This document shows, one piece after another, positions 6,533 through 10,000 of a stretch of 10,000 nucleotides of DNA. Numbering within the stretch: position 1 is the first letter of the stretch; every line of letters begins with the position of its first letter. The DNA lies in assembly GCA_009663005.1 (NCBI GenBank), contig VIGQ01002059.1, positions 12,501-22,500 on the forward strand. The letters run 5' to 3'. The position numbers were made by a program, and so were the translations under genes. This stretch comes from Actinidia chinensis. Taxonomy: Eukaryota > Streptophyta > Magnoliopsida > Ericales > Actinidiaceae. The notes below the pieces were generated by a model. It was given only the letters and a program-made list of their open reading frames with translations. It was not told the DNA's origin and did not search any database.

Positions 6533-6932
6533 CTGCACATATATAGTAAAATAAGCTACTACTATTTGTTATTTAAATATAAAATTTTATTTAATTATTT
6601 CTTGGTTTACTAACTTTCTAAGAAAAAAAATATTCTGGTAATTAATTTATTTATTTAAATAATTTTCTTAAATGATTAAAGCTGACGGATTTTTTTTATC
6701 CTCGAATTTATAACCTTCTTGTTTATTCAAAAATAATTGACAAGATAGCTAATGCTCTTCTACTTAAAATACATACAGGATGGGTCTAAATTCTAATTTT
6801 AAATATGCGAAAAATATATGTGCCTTAGCAATAAAAATGCAACGAATTATAATTTTAAGATTATTTTAAATCGTTAGCAATTAGTATGATATAATAAGTT
6901 TTTGGAATTTATCCATCTATAATATGTACATA
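6533..6932. other. AT-rich stretch, no gene seen
   Basis: Very AT-rich sequence up to the Helitron 3' terminus. A weak B-box-like string near 6701-6717 has no matching A box. No genes or repeat termini are supported. Confidence 0.5.
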
Positions 6933-7431
6933 TTAGTAATTGCCCGTATTCACGGGCACTACGCTAAAAAAAAAGATCATTTGTTAGGCGTACTCGTTAG
7001 AATTTACAATTTAAAAATAGATAAGATATAAATGTCAGATAAGAGATATATTACATGCATATACGAAGGATATTCCATTACTAAAAAGGAGAACAAATAG
7101 AAAGTAAACTTAATTTTGAAAAAGAATGTAGTTGGAGAAATTGAGGAGAACAAAAAGGGTGTTTTAGTTTTTTTTAGTGTAGGTTCCACTAAAAAAATAA
7201 TATAATAAGTAAAAAATATGTTCAGCTTTAGAAAATTTTTGGCCATTTTAGATCACAACTTATGTGGGCTCCACATCTTTGAAAAGAATGAAGTGTTTTT
7301 TTGGGGGGAAAAAATAGTTTCAGATGAAATATCAGTCATTGTATTAACTGAAATAGATTTTAACCATAAATAATAAAAGATATATTAAAATATTCAAAAA
7401 TATCTGTGTATATTGTATCTTATATTATAAA
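6933..7431 (-). mobile_element. Non-autonomous Helitron, copy A, with intact 3' hairpin
   Basis: On the - strand the 3' end (left) reads TGCCCGT-GAAT-ACGGGCA, then ATTA, then CTAA followed by T. This is the Helitron signature: a short GC hairpin just before CTRR, inserted before T. The hairpin (6941-6958) has a perfect 7-bp stem and a 4-base loop. The 5' end (right) reads A|TTTATAATATAAG at 7432-7419, one change from the usual TC start. The 499-bp body is AT-rich, has no Rep or helicase coding sequence and aligns with copy B over most of its length. It is therefore a non-autonomous passenger of an autonomous Helitron elsewhere. Confidence 0.75.
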
Positions 7432-7629
7432 TGACCACTTCACAAAAAAACATTTGACCGCTTACTTCACCGAACATGTTTCCCTTTTTGTTACAACTTA
7501 TAATAAAAAGCTACAACATATAAATTGTAACATTTTTAAAAACAGACTATAGAACTAGTTAAAAAAAGAAAGGTTTCCAAATTTTCAATTATAACATTCT
7601 AAAAACAATGAAACAATTGTTTATCTACA
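7432..7629. other. AT-rich spacer right of Helitron copy A
   Basis: Very AT-rich, with no gene or repeat terminus seen. It forms the left part of the 662-bp interval separating the two Helitron copies. Confidence 0.5.
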
Positions 7630-7905
7630 ATGGGGGTGTCACGGTCGATCCATCGGCAACTGCTCCAAAATCAAAGAACTTTATATGTGTTTCGAGAAAA
7701 ATGGTCACACTGAACGAATGATAATGCACAAAGATTGAAAACAAAAAGGTTCGAAGAGAGTTGGCCATGGGTAAGGTCTAACTCGGAAGTAAACAAGTTC
7801 GAGGTGAAGGAATCCTATAATTATTATTTAAATTTTTCATTATTATTATTAGGGTTATTATATATATACACAAGCTTGAATTGGAGGGTTTGTACGTACA
7901 TATAG
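7630..7905 (+). pseudogene. Decayed or chance ORF with one in-frame TGA
   Basis: The ATG at 7630 lies in a good context (ACAATGGGG) and opens 27 codons to TGA at 7711-7713. The same frame then stays open for another 63 codons to TAG at 7903-7905. Positions 7630-7815 are less AT-rich than their surroundings and the residues there look protein-like, while the tail from about 7816 is low-complexity Leu, Tyr and Asn. GG|GTAAGG at 7769-7776 would be a strong donor. No family is recognised. It lies wholly between the two Helitron copies, so it could be a captured gene fragment. Confidence 0.15.
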
Positions 7906-7944
7906 GTCGCCCTAAACGACTTCCTCTAGCTTGTTAATTAGAGG
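7891..7944. repeat. Palindrome TGTACGTACA and a 6-bp hairpin
   Basis: A perfect 10-bp palindrome TGTACGTACA at 7891-7900 contains two GTAC cores, the core bound by SPL-type factors. A perfect CCTCTA/TAGAGG hairpin with a 10-base loop lies at 7923-7944. Function is unknown. Confidence 0.35.
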
Positions 7945-8093
7945 TTGTATTTCTTGCTACTAGTGGGGAAAATGCGAGGTTGAGTCATTTGTTCTAAATC
8001 CATTTTCAATCGATTGCAGACATTAGTTCTCGGAAAGGTTGTGAACTTCTAAGTATTGTAGCAAATCTATGGTTTTTCTTTATATATATTCTA

Positions 8094-8546
8094 TTAGTAA
8101 TTGTCCAAAAAAAGCATCTTAAGCGTAAATATTACCCTGAAAAATAGATAAAATATAAACATCAGATAAGAGATACATTACATGACATGCATATAAGAAG
8201 AGATATATTGCTAAAAAATAGGGAATAAATTAGAAAGTATAATGATTTTGACAAAGTATTTTTAATTTGGGAGAAATGAGGAAGAAAAAAATGAGTGGTT
8301 TGATGTTTTTTTGTGTGGTCCTACTTAAAAAATGATCAAATCAATAAAAAATATGCCTAGCTTTGGAGATTTTTTGTCCATTGGATAAGAATCTATGTGA
8401 GTCACATACATTTGAGAAGAAGAAAGTGATATTTTTTGGAGGAAAAAATATTGATCTCAACTGTTGGATTAAATCAAATGAATTTCAACCGTAAAGAGTG
8501 AAAGATAATTTTGAGATTCAAAATAAGTTGTAATTTATATTATAGA
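8094..8546 (-). mobile_element. Non-autonomous Helitron, copy B, 3' hairpin lost
   Basis: On the - strand the 5' end (right) reads A|TCTATAATATAAATT at 8547-8532, a canonical plant Helitron start. The 3' end (left) reads GGACAATTACTAAT, with CTAA at 8097-8094 followed by T. It shares with copy A the internal blocks around 8141-8190, 8341-8385, 8390-8450 and 8470-8510, in the same order and orientation, with many substitutions and small indels. The inner arm of the terminal hairpin, about 20 bp present in copy A, is missing, so only the outer GGAC arm remains. The 453-bp element has no coding capacity. Confidence 0.75.
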
Positions 8547-9090
8547 TATAAGGAATAATTCGAAGCTTTTGAAAATGCTATCGAGTTGAGCATAAGGCTC
8601 AAATACTGGTGTGGAACTTAACTATTTTGGTATTCAATACGTTATTTATTATTTTTTCAGATTTATTGATAGGTATTTCGGTGGTGACACGATAAAAATA
8701 GAAAAATCCCAATAAATAGTAAGTGATATCAGAGTGTTGGTCATGACAATTTTTTGGATTAGTTTCTCCGAATTTGTAATATTGTTCTTATAGTGTGATC
8801 ATTCTGCAAGGGGTTACCCTATTTCATAGGACAGTTTTTGTTTTTCTCTTTTCTCACCCCTTAGGGACAGGGCTTGGTTATCGGAGAAATAAGTTTTTTA
8901 AGCAGATAATTGCTCGGGAAATCAAGATTCTTTATGAAATGAATCACATAAAGAGAGTTTTCTCCATTAAAAAATATATATTTCCTATCAGTTAGGGCCA
9001 AGACCCAAAAGTCTTGTTTGCTTTACAGGCAGACCGAAAAAAACAAAAGCAATACCTTACTAGTCTAAGTGGGCGGACTCCACCAGTAGG
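8547..9090. other. AT-rich stretch with PBS-like site and hairpins, no gene
   Basis: No gene is supported; a 66-codon frame at 8795-8995 lacks an ATG start and any recognisable motif. Two perfect 6-bp hairpins lie at 8586-8602 (TTGAGC/GCTCAA) and 8999-9016 (CAAGAC/GTCTTG). The primer-binding-site-like sequence is listed separately. Confidence 0.45.
8724..8740 (+). other. Primer-binding-site-like sequence (tRNA-iMet)
   Basis: TGATATCAGAG at 8724-8734 matches TGGTATCAGAG at 10 of 11 positions; this is the complement of the 3' end of initiator methionine tRNA used as the primer-binding site by many plant LTR retrotransposons. The match does not continue beyond it. I found no LTR copy on the other side within the window and no gag or pol sequence, so at most this is a fragment of an old element. 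Confidence 0.28.
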
Positions 9091-9237
9091 GGAAACCAAA
9101 AACAAAAATATGGGCCTTCTTTCGCATGTTGTAACACTATTTTAAATGAACACAAATTATCTAAATCGTTCATCTTATAAAATAGATAAATAACATACAA
9201 ATTATTGATTTATTTGGGCCACATATTTTGTTTTTCC
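9091..9237. mobile_element. Short inverted-repeat element (MITE-like), 147 bp
   Basis: The left arm at 9091-9116 (GGAAACCAAAAACAAAAATA then TGGGCC) and the right arm at 9216-9237 are imperfect inverted copies: the right arm in reverse reads GGAAAAACAAAATATGTGGC then CC. A nested ATGAAC/GTTCAT pair lies inside, at about 9148-9172. No coding capacity and no clear target duplication were found. Composition and size suit a MITE or foldback element, but the arms are A-rich, so some of the match is low complexity. Confidence 0.4.
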
Positions 9238-9239
9238 AT

Positions 9240-9320
9240 ACAGGTTGGGATCTCCGCTATAGGGGTGAGATTGATCTCATGAATTAGTCAGTCCTTTTGA
9301 ACTGGATATCAAAGTTATTA
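9240..9320 (+). repeat. SINE-like body fragment
   Basis: AGGTTGGGATCTCCGCTATA followed by GGGGTGAGATTGATCTCATG resembles the B box and adjoining body of a plant SINE group whose members read GTCTCCCCTATAGGGGTGAG and continue GATTGACCTCACGAATTAGTC. GAATTAGTCAGTCC at about 9282-9295 continues the resemblance, and an AT-rich tail follows. No A box is visible upstream, where the inverted-repeat element lies, so a 5'-truncated copy is likely. The family is recalled from memory and unchecked. Confidence 0.33.
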
Positions 9321-9702
9321 AAAAATATTGTATTTTTTATAATGACCGTCTATAGACTTAAGAAAATATATAATTCAAATCACTGACTACTAACGGTTAT
9401 TAACCTAGCTTTTTTGCCATTTAAATATCTTGATCTTACAAGATAAACCAATTTCATATCAACGAGAAAGACTTACGTCGATGGCCCATGACCCACCAAT
9501 TTTACGGTAAAGTTTAAATAATGAACTTTAGAAAAGTGGCATCGTTTGAATTTGCATTTGTCACAAAAACAAAAAAGGGTAAAAAAACGAAAGAAAAGAT
9601 CTGAGAGTATTAATAGAGAATAAAAAGTGAAAACATAGAACAGCACCACAGACACAAAGACTACGATCCACTAAAACCATACTAGTAGTATTAAAAAGGG
9701 TT
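9321..9702. other. AT-rich stretch, possible 3' flank of - strand gene
   Basis: No gene is seen. The part next to 9703 would be the 3' UTR and polyadenylation region if the exons to the right are real. On the - strand it is T-rich with several TTTTTG-like stretches and no exact AATAAA close to the stop. Confidence 0.4.
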
Positions 9703-9757
9703 TCATATCTTAAAACCCCTGTGCAACCATCCGTACAGGATCAACACCAACTTGCAC
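9703..9757 (-). CDS. Candidate terminal exon of unknown - strand gene
   Basis: On the - strand TATTCAG precedes the segment starting GTGCAAGTTGG. Entering from the exon at 9825-9871 in the phase that is open from the window edge (2 bases carried over), the frame reads RCKLVLILYGWLHRGFKI and stops at TGA 9705-9703. An alternative phase 0 reads VQVGVDPVRMVAQGF and stops at TAA, and joins smoothly to an alternative phase of the previous exon, but that phase hits TAG in the exon at 9968. The protein is not recognised. The end could instead be untranslated. Confidence 0.27.
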
Positions 9758-9824
9758 CTGAATACCAAGGCATTATTTCACACACTTCAAGTTTCAAGCC
9801 ATGTCCAAATCCCATTACCAGAAC

Positions 9825-9871
9825 CTGCTTGGTAGTTCCCCAGCCGATGGCGCAATATATGTAATTTCTTC
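9825..9871 (-). CDS. Candidate internal exon (47 nt) of unknown - strand gene
   Basis: A strong acceptor precedes it on the - strand: repeated TTCTAAT units (branch-point-like), then CTATTTCCTCTTTTTTCAG. The exon starts GAAGAAATTAC and ends AAGCAG|GTTCTGG. In the phase continuous with the preceding exon it reads EEITYIAPSAGELPS. If the 67-nt intron to the left is retained, that frame ends after three more codons at TAA 9817-9815. The exon is clearly less AT-rich than the introns. I do not recognise the family. Confidence 0.37.
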
Positions 9872-9967
9872 CTGAAAAAAGAGGAAATAGAATTAGAATT
9901 AGAATCAGAACCAAAAGGACAGGCGTATGAGCCACGTCTAGAAGTGACGAAAATTGAAGTTTCAAAC

Positions 9968-10000
9968 CTTTGAATGTCTAGGGTCTGTGATATAGATGAA
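9968..10000 (-). CDS. Candidate exon, partial at window edge, unknown gene
   Basis: On the - strand the window begins inside a segment ending CATTCAAAG|GTTTGAAAC, a good donor. It is followed by a 96-nt intron (9872-9967) with a pyrimidine-rich 3' end. Two frames are open: phase 0 reads FIYITDPRHSK and continues into the next exon as EEITYIAP; the +1 frame also passes. The third frame contains TAG. The gene body lies beyond 10000. Eleven residues are too few for a name. Confidence 0.33.

Noticed and set aside
6690..6765. Weak B-box-like string suggesting another SINE
   Set aside because: Only a poor match to the B box and no A box at a suitable distance; in AT-rich DNA this is expected by chance.
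7004..7246. 80-codon - strand frame inside Helitron copy A
   Set aside because: It lies within a non-coding repeat, has a Phe/Leu/Lys composition, and is not conserved in copy B, where the aligned sequence carries small indels.
6916..7435. First reading of Helitron copy A as a terminal-inverted-repeat MITE with TCTATAATAT ends
   Set aside because: The apparent inverted repeat extends beyond the conserved CTAA end and is not matched at the left of copy B. The hairpin, CTAA|T and A|TC pattern explains both copies better.
8795..8995. 66-codon + strand frame
   Set aside because: It has no ATG start and no recognisable motif. The ending is low-complexity Lys/Ile sequence.
9473..9655. 60-codon - strand frame just downstream of the candidate terminal exon
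   Set aside because: It is Phe-, Leu- and Ser-rich because the + strand there is A-rich; it fits a 3' UTR or spacer better than a coding sequence.
1..10000. Bacterial-type systems such as CRISPR arrays, operons or phage modules
   Set aside because: No spaced identical repeats, no ribosome binding sites with long ORFs, and base composition and repeats point to a plant nuclear genome.

Overview
This looks like intergenic to gene-poor nuclear DNA from a flowering plant. The evidence is strong AT richness with long A and T runs, no long open reading frame on either strand, very AT-rich flanks around short GC-richer islands with plant-type splice sites, and degraded non-autonomous transposons of kinds common in plants. 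I cannot name the species. No bacterial operon, rRNA, intact tRNA, CRISPR array or complete protein-coding gene is visible.

Layout. Positions 1-430 are plain AT-rich DNA with a short (AC)n run. Positions 420-1200 form an unusual block: the + strand is A/C-rich and almost free of G, with four imperfect direct repeats, a long C tract at 704-739, a telo-box at 910-917 and a C-tract cluster at 1088-1154 that could form a G-quadruplex on the - strand. Positions 1240-2370 hold only small palindromes and one 33-residue ORF. A possible - strand promoter and first exon lies at 2417-2630, beside a hAT-like MITE at 2682-2894 and a SINE-head-like segment at 3051-3140. Positions 3140-5930 are mostly AT-rich, with two exon-like microislands on the - strand (3732-3767 and 5210-5233) and one + strand orphan ORF (4685-4936) behind a TATA-like box. 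A reverse-oriented Au-type SINE remnant occupies 5937-6125, and a 145-bp exon-like island on the - strand occupies 6388-6532.

The best-supported structure is a pair of related non-autonomous Helitrons on the - strand, 6933-7431 and 8094-8546. They share orientation and most of their internal sequence, and both end in CTAA followed by T. Copy B keeps a perfect A|TC start but has lost half of its 3' terminator hairpin; copy A keeps a perfect hairpin. The 662 bp between them (7432-8093), which contains a decayed ORF, therefore sits where a rolling-circle event starting at B could read through and stop at A. This is the most interesting hypothesis in the window.

The right end (8547-10000) carries a primer-binding-site-like sequence, a 147-bp inverted-repeat element, a SINE-like fragment, and what look like the last three exons of an unidentified - strand gene entering from beyond 10000. 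The exon calls rest on splice-site pattern and base composition only; I do not recognise the proteins.
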